Of a stretch of 34,691 nucleotides of DNA, positions 8,720 to 18,288 are shown piece by piece. The position numbers were made by a program, and so were the translations under genes. The notes beneath the pieces are model-generated. The model did not search any database. It worked only from the letters and a program-made list of their open reading frames with translations, and was not told the DNA's origin. The DNA comes from JAEUMG01 sp046349315 (GTDB lineage: Bacteria; Pseudomonadota; Alphaproteobacteria; Rhizobiales; Aestuariivirgaceae), in NCBI GenBank assembly GCA_046349315.1, contig JAXMCQ010000035.1:1-34691 (forward strand). The letters run 5' to 3'. Numbering within the stretch: the first letter of the stretch is position 1; every line of letters starts with the position of its first letter.

Positions 8720-9877
8720 CTACGACCCAAAGCCTTCCCAGAAGGCCTTGGCCTTGGCGAAGAAGCCTTCCGATTGCGGCGAGTTGTTGCGCGCCTCGCG
8801 CTCGAATTCCTTCAAGAGTTCGCGCTGGCGGCGCGACAGGTTGACCGGCGTTTCGACGGTGACCTGGATGTAAAGATCACCAGCCTGTGCCGAGCGCAGC
8901 ACCGGCATGCCCTTGCTCTTGAGGCGGAACTGCTTGCCGGTCTGCGCACCCTCGGGGATCGTCACGCGCGCCTTCTTGCCGTCAATGGTCGGCACTTCGA
9001 TTTCACCGCCCATGGCGGCAGCGATCATCGAGATCGGCACCTTGCAGAAGAGATCGGCGCCGTCGCGCTGAAAGAATTCATGCGGCCTGATGCTCAAGAA
9101 AATATAGAGATCGCCGGATGAGCCGCCGCGCATGCCGGCTTCACCTTCACCCGCCAATCTGATGCGCGTGCCGTCTTCGACACCCGCCGGGATGTTGACG
9201 GAAAGCGTGCGCTCTCGTGTCACGCGGCCCTGGCCACTGCAATGCGAACAAGGATCGGAAATAACCTGACCGCGTCCCTGACAGGTGGGGCAGGTCCGTT
9301 CGACCGTGAAGAAGCCTTGGGTCGACCGCACAGCGCCAGCGCCGCCGCAGGTCGCACAGGCCTTGGGCGATGTGCCGGGCTTGGCTCCTGTGCCCGAACA
9401 ATGATCGCAATTGACCGAACTCGGCACGCGAATCTGCGCGGTCTTACCGGCGAAGGCCTCGGTCAGGCTGATTTCCATGTTGTAGCGCAGATCAGCACCG
9501 CGCGAGGCACCATTGCGCCTGCCACCACCAGCCTGGCCACGGCCGCGGCCGCCGCCCATGAATTCGCCGAACAGGTCCTCGAAAATGTCCGACATCGAGG
9601 ACGTGAATTCGGGTCCAAACCCGGCGCCGCCCCGCCCGCCGCCCATGCCACCCTCGAAGGCCTGATGGCCGAAACGGTCATAGGCCGCGCGCTTCTGCGG
9701 ATCGCGCAGCACGTCATAGGCCTCGTTGATTTCCTTGAAGCGCTGCTCGGCCTGCCGGTCGCCCGGCTTGGCGTCGGGATGAAACTGCTTGGCGAGCTTG
9801 CGGAAAGCGTTCTTGAGTTCCTTCTCGTCGGCGCCACGCGCGACGCCCAGAACCTCGTAATAGTCCCGCTTAGCCAT
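8720..9877 (-). CDS. dnaJ: Chaperone protein DnaJ (Hsp40)
   Basis: Co-chaperone that delivers unfolded clients to DnaK and stimulates its ATPase. 385 aa, full length. The J domain at residues 1-70 has the HPD signature (QFHPDAKPGD). A glycine-rich linker follows at about 75-125. The zinc-binding region carries four CxxCxGxG repeats (CDHCSGTG, CATCGGAG, CPTCQGRG, CSHCSGQG). The C-terminal client-binding domains include GDLYIFLSIRPHEFFQRDG. It lies downstream of dnaK with a 155-base gap that contains a stem-loop, so it may be read through from dnaK or have its own start. Confidence 0.98.
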   Translation of the reverse strand: MAKRDYYEVLGVARGADEKELKNAFRKLAKQFHPDAKPGDRQAEQRFKEINEAYDVLRDPQKRAAYDRFGHQAFEGGMGGGRGGAGFGPEFTSSMSDIFEDLFGEFMGGGRGRGQAGGGRRNGASRGADLRYNMEISLTEAFAGKTAQIRVPSSVNCDHCSGTGAKPGTSPKACATCGGAGAVRSTQGFFTVERTCPTCQGRGQVISDPCSHCSGQGRVTRERTLSVNIPAGVEDGTRIRLAGEGEAGMRGGSSGDLYIFLSIRPHEFFQRDGADLFCKVPISMIAAAMGGEIEVPTIDGKKARVTIPEGAQTGKQFRLKSKGMPVLRSAQAGDLYIQVTVETPVNLSRRQRELLKEFEREARNNSPQSEGFFAKAKAFWEGFGS

Positions 9878-9963
9878 CAGCCGTCACTACCATGAACGCG
9901 CCGCGCACAGCAAAGGCCAAGACTTGCCTTCGCGCGGCTACTACCCGCTGTTATTGTGAATAC

Positions 9964-10009
9964 CCTCATCCGGCGCGACACTCTGCAGTGTCGACTTTGC
10001 CGGATGAGG
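9964..10009. repeat. Nested inverted repeat between dnaK and dnaJ
   Basis: Outer arms CCTCATCCGGC (9964-9974) and GCCGGATGAGG (9999-10009) are exact inverse copies of 11 bases. An inner stem CGACACT (9976-9982) pairs with AGTGTCG (9987-9993) across a four-base loop. Read on the minus strand it forms a two-tier hairpin after the dnaK stop. There is no U-run, so a simple intrinsic terminator is unlikely; a processing or stabilising structure, or a dispersed repeat, fits better. Confidence 0.6.
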
Positions 10010-10032
10010 ATCATTTTGCTTCGGTCTTACGC

Positions 10033-11967
<1,935 letters not shown>

Positions 11968-12110
11968 ATAAGTAATCCTCCTTGTGGCAGACCCGCCGGA
12001 AGCCCTGTGTGAGGCGCTTCCTGACCCCGGTCGCCCGTGGCGGCCGAGTCTCCTGATCGACATATGGGCCGCAGATGCCTGATTGCCAAGCACCGCAGCG
12101 ATCCGAGGGG

Positions 12111-12141
12111 CTATATAAGATGGTGACCGGGGCCTATCAAG
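12111..12141 (-). promoter_or_regulatory. RpoH (sigma-32)-type promoter of dnaK
   Basis: On the minus strand CTTG (12141-12138) is followed after 18 bases by CTTATATAG (12119-12111). This closely matches the alphaproteobacterial heat-shock consensus as I recall it (CTTG, 17-18 bases, CYTATNTNNG). Transcription would begin near 12104, giving a dnaK leader of about 137 bases. The site overlaps the extreme 5' part of the divergent alkB region. No CIRCE operator was seen here. Confidence 0.6.
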
Positions 12142-12158
12142 CGCGCGTTACTGGAGCG

Positions 12159-12794
12159 ATGAGCAAATCTCAACCCTCATTTACCACATTGCCCGGCCTT
12201 AAATATCTGCCAGGCTTTTTCACGCCGGAAGCGCAGAAAGAACTCGTCACAGCGCTCCTCTTCGCAGCGGAAGAGGCGCCTTTCTATACGCCGGTGATGC
12301 CGCGTAGCGGCCGGCCCTTCAGCGTCCGCATGACCAATCTCGGTCCTTTAGGCTGGGTCTCGGATCGCGTCGGTTATCGCTATCAGGCGATGCATCCTGA
12401 GACCGGGCGGCCCTGGCCTGCGATGCCTGAGAGACTGTTCGCGCTGTGGCGGCAGGTTTCGGACTATCCGCATCCGCCGGAAGCCTGCCTCGTCAATCTC
12501 TATCGCGAGGGCGCCAAGATGGGCCTCCACCGCGACGAGGACGAGGAGGATTTTTCAGCCCCGGTGGTTTCGGTTTCACTTGGCGATACCGCCATCTTCC
12601 GGATCGGCGGTCTCGCGCGCGGCGGCAAGACCGAGACGCTTAAGCTCGGTTCGGGCGATGTCCTTGTGATGGGCGGGCCGTCGCGCCTGCGCTATCACGG
12701 CATCGACCGGGTTCTGGCGGCCAGCTCGACATTGGTTCCCGGCGGCGGACGCATCAACCTCACATTGCGACGGGTTCGCAAGCCAAGATTGTGA
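12159..12794 (+). CDS. alkB: Alpha-ketoglutarate-dependent DNA/RNA dealkylase AlkB
   Basis: Fe(II)/2-oxoglutarate dioxygenase that removes methyl lesions such as 1-meA and 3-meC from nucleic acids. 211 aa from the ATG at 12159. An ATG at 12120 with a better-spaced GAGGGG would give 224 aa, but would overlap the dnaK -10 region. Iron ligands are His124 and Asp126 (LHRDED) and His180 (RLRYHGIDR). The 2OG-binding arginines are in RINLTLRR (Arg198, Arg204). The TNLGPLGWVSDRVGYRY and WPAMP segments align well with E. coli AlkB. Divergent from dnaK; no clear own promoter was recognised. Confidence 0.95.
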   Translation: MSKSQPSFTTLPGLKYLPGFFTPEAQKELVTALLFAAEEAPFYTPVMPRSGRPFSVRMTNLGPLGWVSDRVGYRYQAMHPETGRPWPAMPERLFALWRQVSDYPHPPEACLVNLYREGAKMGLHRDEDEEDFSAPVVSVSLGDTAIFRIGGLARGGKTETLKLGSGDVLVMGGPSRLRYHGIDRVLAASSTLVPGGGRINLTLRRVRKPRL

Positions 12795-12899
12795 TCATAA
12801 TCCTGCCATAAGAACATCTCAGGAACGCCCTGATCGCGCCTTTCGGGGGCCGCTTTGGTGGGCTAGTGTGTGACCATCGATGACGGCGGGGGGACGCAC

Positions 12900-14702
12900 A
12901 TGCTGCGGGTAATCATCGGTCTGGTTTTCATCGTTTTCGGGGCGCAAGCCTTTCTCCGCCGCAGTCCGCCCCCGAGCACAGGCACTGCTCCCGCCGGGCG
13001 CTTCGCCGGCATGAGCGGCCTCCTCCAGGGCCCGCTCATCGGCATCCTGATGGTAATTCTGGGCATCGGCTTCCTCGCCTCGACGTCCTTCGTCGAAATT
13101 TCCGCCGACCGGGTCGGGCATCTGAAGCGCATCTACCTTGCCGACGACCTGCCGCCCGGACGGATCATTGCTCTGCCCGGCCAGAAGGGCCCGCAGGCCG
13201 AGGTGCTGGGACCAGGATTCCACTTCCGGCCCTTGCTCAATGTCCTCTACGAAGTCGAGGAATATCCGGTGGTGCAGATCCCCGAAGGCTATTACGGCCA
13301 GATCACCACCAATGACGGGCTGCCCATGCCGGAAGGCATGTTCATTGCTCCTGTGATCCCGGACGACAAGCTAGCTGACATGCTGAATGCCGAGACATTC
13401 ATCGAGCAAGGTGGATTCCGCGGGCCCCAGGAAACCGTGCTCAAGCCCGGCGCCTACCGGCTCAACCGCTATCTCTTCGACATCCGCAGCGACAATGAAA
13501 CGGTTGCAACGATCATCCCGGCGGGCCAGGTGGGCGTCGTCAAATCCAATGTCCAGCGGCCGGGCCTCAACTGCAAAGAAGAATTGGTGCGGGTGAGCGA
13601 GGCCCAGCATGATGCCGATGCGCTGTCGGTACCGCTCGTGCCGCGCGGCTGTATCGGCTTGTGGAAGGAAGCCCTGTTGCCCGGCGCCTATTATCTCAAC
13701 CGGCATGCCTATGACATTACGCCGGTCGATACGCGGGCACAGACATGGGAATACAAGGGCGGCTATAAGCGCCGCACCATCGACATTTCGCTCGATCAGC
13801 AAGGCCAATTGACCCAGACCGAGCGCAGCTTCGACGAGCCGGTGCCGTCAACCGCCGTCGACCGTGCCGTCATGATGAAAGTCGAGGGCTGGGACATACC
13901 GCAGGAATTGCGCGTGGTGGCACAGGTCGCGCCGGAAAACGCGCCGATCGTTGCGGGGTCGGTCGGCGGCATCCAGGAGATCGAGCACCGCATCCTCACG
14001 CCGCTCATCCGCTCGATCGTGCGCAATGTGGCGGGCTCGACCATCCGCTTGCCGAAGCGCGAGGGCGACCAGATCGTCGGCTATGAAATAAGGCCGACCC
14101 GTGTTCTCGATCTCATCGAAAATCGCGAAGCGATCGAGGATACGATCGAAGACCAGATCAAGCGCGAGGCGCGCAAGGCGGGTGTCGAAATCCGCGAGAT
14201 CCGCTTGGGCGAGCCGGCTATTCCACCGGAAATTCTCATCGGACGGCAGCGCGTGCAGCTCGCCGACCAATTGGGACAAGCCTATATCCGTGAAACCGAA
14301 GCGCAGAAGAAACGCATCGAGACCGAACAGGCGCGGTCCACCGCCGATGAGCAGCCTCGTCTCGTGGAAGCGCAGATCGCGGTCAAGGTCGCCGAGCAGC
14401 GCGAAGCCGAACGTGCCGCATTGGGCCGCGCCGAGCGGAAATATCTCGAAGAAATCGCCCTTGGCCAGAAGGCACAAACGGAAGTCTTGGGCCAGGATCG
14501 CGTAACCATGCTGCAGGCGCTGGACAAGACGCTCGATTCGCTCGAACGCCAGCCCCAGCTCGTCCAACTGGTGGGCAAGCTCGTGCCGAATACCGTGGTC
14601 AATGGATCAGGACTTGAAGGGGCGGCCGCGATCCTTGGCAATGCGCTCGGCGGCGCGGGGAAGAAGGATGACAGCCAGGTCGCGCCCGGCGCAGGGCAGT
14701 AG
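12900..14702 (+). CDS. Membrane-anchored SPFH/band-7 (flotillin-like) protein with N-terminal tandem beta modules
   Basis: 600-aa protein. The start is the ATG at 12900 after GGGGGG; a GTG at 12870 would add ten residues. Two hydrophobic segments lie at residues 2-19 and 42-61. Residues 68-277 hold repeated modules of the form P-x-G-x-x-G (IPEGYYG, IPAGQVG, VPRGCIG) followed by PG-x-Y/F-x-L-N (GPGFHF, PGAYRLN, PGAYYLN). The SPFH core follows (about 320-440, with EIREIRLGEPAIPPEIL), then an Ala/Glu-rich coiled coil (450-530) and a Gly/Ala tail. Such proteins oligomerise on membranes. No NfeD partner gene is adjacent. Precise function unknown. Confidence 0.85.
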   Translation: MLRVIIGLVFIVFGAQAFLRRSPPPSTGTAPAGRFAGMSGLLQGPLIGILMVILGIGFLASTSFVEISADRVGHLKRIYLADDLPPGRIIALPGQKGPQAEVLGPGFHFRPLLNVLYEVEEYPVVQIPEGYYGQITTNDGLPMPEGMFIAPVIPDDKLADMLNAETFIEQGGFRGPQETVLKPGAYRLNRYLFDIRSDNETVATIIPAGQVGVVKSNVQRPGLNCKEELVRVSEAQHDADALSVPLVPRGCIGLWKEALLPGAYYLNRHAYDITPVDTRAQTWEYKGGYKRRTIDISLDQQGQLTQTERSFDEPVPSTAVDRAVMMKVEGWDIPQELRVVAQVAPENAPIVAGSVGGIQEIEHRILTPLIRSIVRNVAGSTIRLPKREGDQIVGYEIRPTRVLDLIENREAIEDTIEDQIKREARKAGVEIREIRLGEPAIPPEILIGRQRVQLADQLGQAYIRETEAQKKRIETEQARSTADEQPRLVEAQIAVKVAEQREAERAALGRAERKYLEEIALGQKAQTEVLGQDRVTMLQALDKTLDSLERQPQLVQLVGKLVPNTVVNGSGLEGAAAILGNALGGAGKKDDSQVAPGAGQ

Positions 14703-15266
14703 CTAAGGCGCCTTGGCGACACCGACGAGGGCGGGGCGCAGGAGACGGTCGCCGATCGAGAAACCGGCGCGCATGACATCCATCACGGTTCCCGGCGGAT
14801 AGTCGCTGGTGTGCACTTCAAACATGGCTTCATGCTTGTTCGGGTCGAATTTCTCGCCCTTGGGATCAAGGCGCTTGATGCCGTGGCGCTCGAAGACATT
14901 GAGCAATTCGCGATTGGTGACTTCAACGCCGGCGACGAGGTTCTTCACCGCTTCCGGCGCGTCCTTGATCGCATCGGCATGGGCAAGTTCCAATGCCTTG
15001 GTCATGTTGTCGCTGACCGACAGGATATCGCGCGCGAAATTGGTCGCAGCATAAAGCGTCGCCTCAGCCTTCTCGCGCTCGGAGCGCTTGCGCAGGTTTT
15101 CCATCTCAGCCAAGGTCCTGAGCAGGCGATCCTTCAGCTGCCCCGCTTCTTCCTGGAGGGTCGCGATTTCGGCGTCGCGGTGGTCGGCAACAGGGGCTTC
15201 GTCCGAAAAGGCATCGCCCTGCGGATCAAAACCAGTGGGATCGGCATCGTCAGGCCTTGCTGTCAT
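14703..15266 (-). CDS. grpE: Nucleotide exchange factor GrpE
   Basis: Releases ADP from DnaK to reset the Hsp70 cycle; also acts as a thermosensor in some bacteria. 187 aa from the ATG at 15266 (MTARPDDADPTGFDPQGD). An acidic, disordered N-terminus leads into a long coiled coil (ATLQEEAGQLKDRLLRTLAE), and then the GrpE signature region KFDPNKHEAMFEV and the beta domain ending GFSIGDRLLRPALVGVAKAP. It lies 64 bases downstream of hrcA on the same strand, the usual alphaproteobacterial order. It may have a second, internal heat-shock promoter at the hrcA stop. Confidence 0.97.
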   Translation of the reverse strand: MTARPDDADPTGFDPQGDAFSDEAPVADHRDAEIATLQEEAGQLKDRLLRTLAEMENLRKRSEREKAEATLYAATNFARDILSVSDNMTKALELAHADAIKDAPEAVKNLVAGVEVTNRELLNVFERHGIKRLDPKGEKFDPNKHEAMFEVHTSDYPPGTVMDVMRAGFSIGDRLLRPALVGVAKAP

Positions 15267-15304
15267 GGCAGGTCTCGCAGAATTAAATTCAAGGGATCGC
15301 CGGG

Positions 15305-15335
15305 GGATATCAGCCCTCGGCCGGCAAAAATCAAG
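15305..15335 (-). promoter_or_regulatory. Possible RpoH-type promoter for grpE, overlapping the hrcA stop
   Basis: Minus-strand CTTG at 15335-15332 (its last bases form part of the hrcA TGA stop) is followed after 18 bases by CTGATATCC at 15313-15305. Compared with the recalled consensus CYTATNTNNG it has two mismatches. Spacing equals that of the dnaK site, and a start near 15298 would leave a leader of about 30 bases before grpE. Plausible but unproven. Confidence 0.35.
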
Positions 15336-16422
15336 TGATGAGCCGGCCGATGACCCGTGCCGTATAGTCCACCATCGGGACAATGCGCGCATAGTTAAGA
15401 CGCGTCGGCCCGATGACGCCGAGCACGCCGACGATCTTTTCGTCGGTGTTGCGGTAGGGCGCGATGATGATCGAAGAGCCCGAGAGCGAGAAGAGCTTGT
15501 TCTCCGAGCCGATATAGATGCGCACCCCTTCGCCCGCCTCGGCGAGGCCGAGCAACTGGATCAATTCCTTCTGGTTTTCGATATCCTCGAAGAGGCGGCG
15601 GACGCGCTCGAGATCCTCAAGTGCGGTGGCATTCTCGATGAGATTGGCCTGTCCCCTCACGATCAGCATCTTGTTGTCGGCATCGGTGCTGCCCGACCAA
15701 GTGGCGATGCCGGCCTCGATCACGCGCGCCGAGACATCATCAAGCTCGCGCCTGAAGCTCTCCAGATCCTCGCGAACGGAGCGCTGCACTTCGCTCAACG
15801 TCTTGCCCTGGAAGCGCGAGGACAAATAGTTAGAAGCCTTGATCAACGCGGCAGGCGGCAGGCCCGCCGGCAATTCGACGGTGCGGTTCTCGACGCTGCC
15901 ATCCTCGCCGACGAGAATGACCAACGCACGATTGGGGCCGAGATTGACGAACTCAATATGTTTGAGCCGGGCATTGAGCTTCGGCGTCAAGACGACACCG
16001 GCGCAGTGCGAGAGCCCCGAGAGCAAGGTCGTTGCCTCGGACAGGACATCTTCGGTCCGGCGCAACCGGTTCGAGACCGCGACCTGGGCGTCGATGCGGG
16101 CGCGCTCGTCGGGGGTGAGCGAGCCGATTTCGAGAAGCGAATCGACGAAGAGGCGCAAACCGGCCTCCGTCGGCACGCGGCCCGCGGAAGTATGCGGCGA
16201 ATAGATGAGCCCGGCATCCTCGAGATCCGACATCACGTTCCTGACCGAGGCGGGCGACAGATTGGTCGGCAGGATGCGCGAAATGGTGCGCGAGCCGACC
16301 GGTTCGCCGGTATCGAGATAGGTGTCGACGAGGCGACGGAAAATCTCGCGCGAGCGTTGATCGATCTGGGCAAGGCCGGCAGGGCGGTCGTCGCTGAAGG
16401 GCTTGGTGGGTATCATGCTCAT
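15331..16422 (-). CDS. hrcA: Heat-inducible transcription repressor HrcA
   Basis: Represses chaperonin-type heat-shock genes by binding CIRCE operators and is folded by GroEL. 363 aa from the ATG at 16422 (MSMIPTKPF); the ATG two codons later (16416) has the better-placed GAGG. The N-terminal winged helix-turn-helix shows REIFRRLVDTYLDTGEPVGSRTISR and NLSPASVRNVMSDLEDAGLIYSPHTSAGRVPT, highly characteristic of HrcA. The C-terminal GAF-like and dimerisation part contains FVNLGPNRALVILVGEDG and ends ARVIGRLIT. No CIRCE copy was found in this window, so its targets (groESL probably) lie elsewhere. Confidence 0.97.
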   Translation of the reverse strand: MSMIPTKPFSDDRPAGLAQIDQRSREIFRRLVDTYLDTGEPVGSRTISRILPTNLSPASVRNVMSDLEDAGLIYSPHTSAGRVPTEAGLRLFVDSLLEIGSLTPDERARIDAQVAVSNRLRRTEDVLSEATTLLSGLSHCAGVVLTPKLNARLKHIEFVNLGPNRALVILVGEDGSVENRTVELPAGLPPAALIKASNYLSSRFQGKTLSEVQRSVREDLESFRRELDDVSARVIEAGIATWSGSTDADNKMLIVRGQANLIENATALEDLERVRRLFEDIENQKELIQLLGLAEAGEGVRIYIGSENKLFSLSGSSIIIAPYRNTDEKIVGVLGVIGPTRLNYARIVPMVDYTARVIGRLIT

Positions 16423-16431
16423 GGCCTCGCA

Positions 16432-16460
16432 AATGTAGGAATCCCGAGCGGTCAGGTCAA
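16432..16460 (-). promoter_or_regulatory. Candidate housekeeping promoter for hrcA-grpE
   Basis: Minus strand reads TTGACC (16460-16455), 17 bases, then TACATT (16437-16432). This is 5/6 and 4/6 to the sigma-70 consensus with ideal spacing. Transcription would start around 16425, leaving an almost leaderless message for the ATG at 16422 or a nine-base leader for 16416. Short boxes like this can occur by chance. Confidence 0.35.
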
Positions 16461-16561
16461 TTGTGACGGGAAGGCGACGCCCCTGCGGGGGAGCCCGAAA
16501 AAACTCACGCTTTTTCCCCCGATGGGCTAGAAGGCGCCGGCCAAGAACACGAGGAATGACG

Positions 16562-17275
16562 ATGCGGCCATCCGGACGAAAGCCAGACGAATTGCGCAAG
16601 GTGAGTTTCGAGCGCCGCGTCTCGAAACATGCCGAAGGCTCCTGTCTGGTGCGCTATGGCGACACGCATGTGCTGTGCCTGGCGACATTGGAGGAGAAAG
16701 TACCGCCGTGGCTCAAAGGCCTCGGCAAGGGCTGGGTGACGGCCGAATATGGCATGCTGCCGCGGGCCACCGGCGAGCGCATGCGGCGCGAGGCGGCTTC
16801 CGGCAAGCAATCGGGCCGTACCCAGGAAATCCAGCGCCTGGTCGGGCGCTCCTTGCGCGCCGTTGTCGATCTCCCCGCGCTCGGCGAGCGCCAGATCACG
16901 CTTGATTGCGATGTGATCCAGGCCGATGGCGGAACCCGCACCGCGGCCATCACGGGAAGCTGGATCGCGCTCCATGACTGCATCGCCTGGATGACGACGC
17001 GCAACATGTTTAAATCGCCACCGCTCAAGGATCATGTGGCGGCGATTTCCTGCGGCATATCCGGTGACATCGCGGTGCTCGATCTCGATTATGCCGAGGA
17101 TTCGACCGCTCACACGGATGCGAATTTCGTGATGACCGGCTCGGGCGGCATTGTCGAAATCCAGGCGACGGCCGAGGGCGAGGCCTTTTCCGAAAGCCGT
17201 TTTGGAGAACTCCTGGTGCTGGCGCGCAAGGGCGTGAGTGAATTGGTGGAGTTGCAGAAAGCCGCGATTGCATGA
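16562..17275 (+). CDS. rph: Ribonuclease PH
   Basis: Phosphorolytic 3'-to-5' exoribonuclease that trims tRNA 3' ends; forms a hexamer. 237 aa. ATG 16562 is chosen because GAGG lies eight bases upstream; ATG 16556 two codons earlier is too close to that site. It begins MRPSGRKPDELRKVSFERRVSKHAEGS. RNase PH motifs present are VTAEYGMLPRAT, RTQEIQRLVGRSLRAVVDL and CDVIQADGGTRTAAITG, which contribute the phosphate-binding arginines. The stop overlaps the next start (ATGA at 17272). Divergent from hrcA, a common alphaproteobacterial order. Confidence 0.97.
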   Translation: MRPSGRKPDELRKVSFERRVSKHAEGSCLVRYGDTHVLCLATLEEKVPPWLKGLGKGWVTAEYGMLPRATGERMRREAASGKQSGRTQEIQRLVGRSLRAVVDLPALGERQITLDCDVIQADGGTRTAAITGSWIALHDCIAWMTTRNMFKSPPLKDHVAAISCGISGDIAVLDLDYAEDSTAHTDANFVMTGSGGIVEIQATAEGEAFSESRFGELLVLARKGVSELVELQKAAIA

Positions 17276-18288
17276 AGGCCAAGGGCATTCTCGAGACAGT
17301 GCTTTACGCCGAAGATCTCGGCGCCGTGAGGCCGTTTTACGAGGGCGTGCTCGGGCTTGAGTGCTTTCAGGCGGATGACCGGCAATTATTCTTCTATTGC
17401 GGCGATCAGGTTCTCTTGATCTTCAATCCGGCGAAAACCAGCCTCGTGCGATCGCCGGCCCCAGGTGTGCCGCCGGCGCATGGTGCACACGGCGCCGGCC
17501 ATCTGTGTTTTCGCGCCGAAGCGCCTCAACTCGACGATTGGCGTTCGCATCTGGAACAGGCGGGCATAGCGATCGAGGCAGATTTCGAATGGCCGGGCGG
17601 CGGCCGCTCGCTTTATGTGCGCGATCCGGCCGGCAATTCGGTCGAATTCGCAGAACCCCGCATCTGGAAATTGCCGCGCGACCGCCGAACCCTGCGGGGC
17701 GCAAAGCTCGTCGTCGCCAGCCATAATCGCGGCAAGCTCAGGGAAATCGACGACCTGCTCAAACCGTTTGGCGTTGAAACGGTGATGGCGGGCGATCTCG
17801 GATTGCCGGAGCCGGAAGAGACCGAGACGACATTCGAAGGCAATGCGCGGCTCAAATCCGAACATGCCGCCAAGGCTTCCAAGCTGGCGGCCATCTCGGA
17901 TGATTCGGGACTCTGTGTCGACTCGCTACAAGGCGACCCCGGAGTCTATTCGGCGCGCTGGGCCGGACCTTCGAAGGATTTCGCGCTTGCCATGCGCAAT
18001 GTCGAGGAAAAGTTGCAGGCGCTCGGCGCGACGACGCCGGAGCGACGCAAGGCACATTTCATCAGCGCGCTCTCTGTAGCCTGGCCAGACGGTGAAACGC
18101 GCTGCTATGAGGGCCGCGTCGATGGCACATTGGTGTGGCCGCCGCGTGGCACCAAGGGCTTCGGCTATGATCCGATGTTCCTGCCCGATGGTGCCGGGCT
18201 CACTTTCGGGGAAATGGAGCCGCAAGCAAAGCATGCGGTGTCGCATCGCGCCCGGGCCTTCAAGAAGCTGGTCGATGACCTCTTCTGA
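17272..18288 (+). CDS. rdgB: VOC-domain / dITP-XTP pyrophosphatase (RdgB) fusion protein
   Basis: One open frame of 338 aa encodes two domains. Residues 1-134 form a complete VOC (glyoxalase/bleomycin-resistance) fold, ILETVLYAEDLGAVRPFYEGVLGLE to DPAGNSVEF, with plausible metal ligands Glu8, His77 and Glu125. Residues 143-338 are RdgB, which hydrolyses dITP/XTP to monophosphates and keeps deaminated purines out of DNA: LVVASHNRGKL, ISDDSGL (Asp210, Asp211), GVYSARWAG, GFGYDPMF, SHRARAF. Stand-alone RdgB is about 200 aa. A TTG at 17671 could allow separate initiation, but it has no well-spaced ribosome site. Coupled to rph by ATGA and overlapping hemW. Confidence 0.9.
   Translation: MKAKGILETVLYAEDLGAVRPFYEGVLGLECFQADDRQLFFYCGDQVLLIFNPAKTSLVRSPAPGVPPAHGAHGAGHLCFRAEAPQLDDWRSHLEQAGIAIEADFEWPGGGRSLYVRDPAGNSVEFAEPRIWKLPRDRRTLRGAKLVVASHNRGKLREIDDLLKPFGVETVMAGDLGLPEPEETETTFEGNARLKSEHAAKASKLAAISDDSGLCVDSLQGDPGVYSARWAGPSKDFALAMRNVEEKLQALGATTPERRKAHFISALSVAWPDGETRCYEGRVDGTLVWPPRGTKGFGYDPMFLPDGAGLTFGEMEPQAKHAVSHRARAFKKLVDDLF

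Noticed and set aside
15088..16530. 480-codon open frame antisense to hrcA and grpE
   Set aside because: Spans two real genes and the gap between them; no domain resemblance.
15267..16561. CIRCE operator for HrcA
   Set aside because: Looked for TTAGCACTC/GAGTGCTAA around hrcA, grpE and dnaK; nothing convincing was present.
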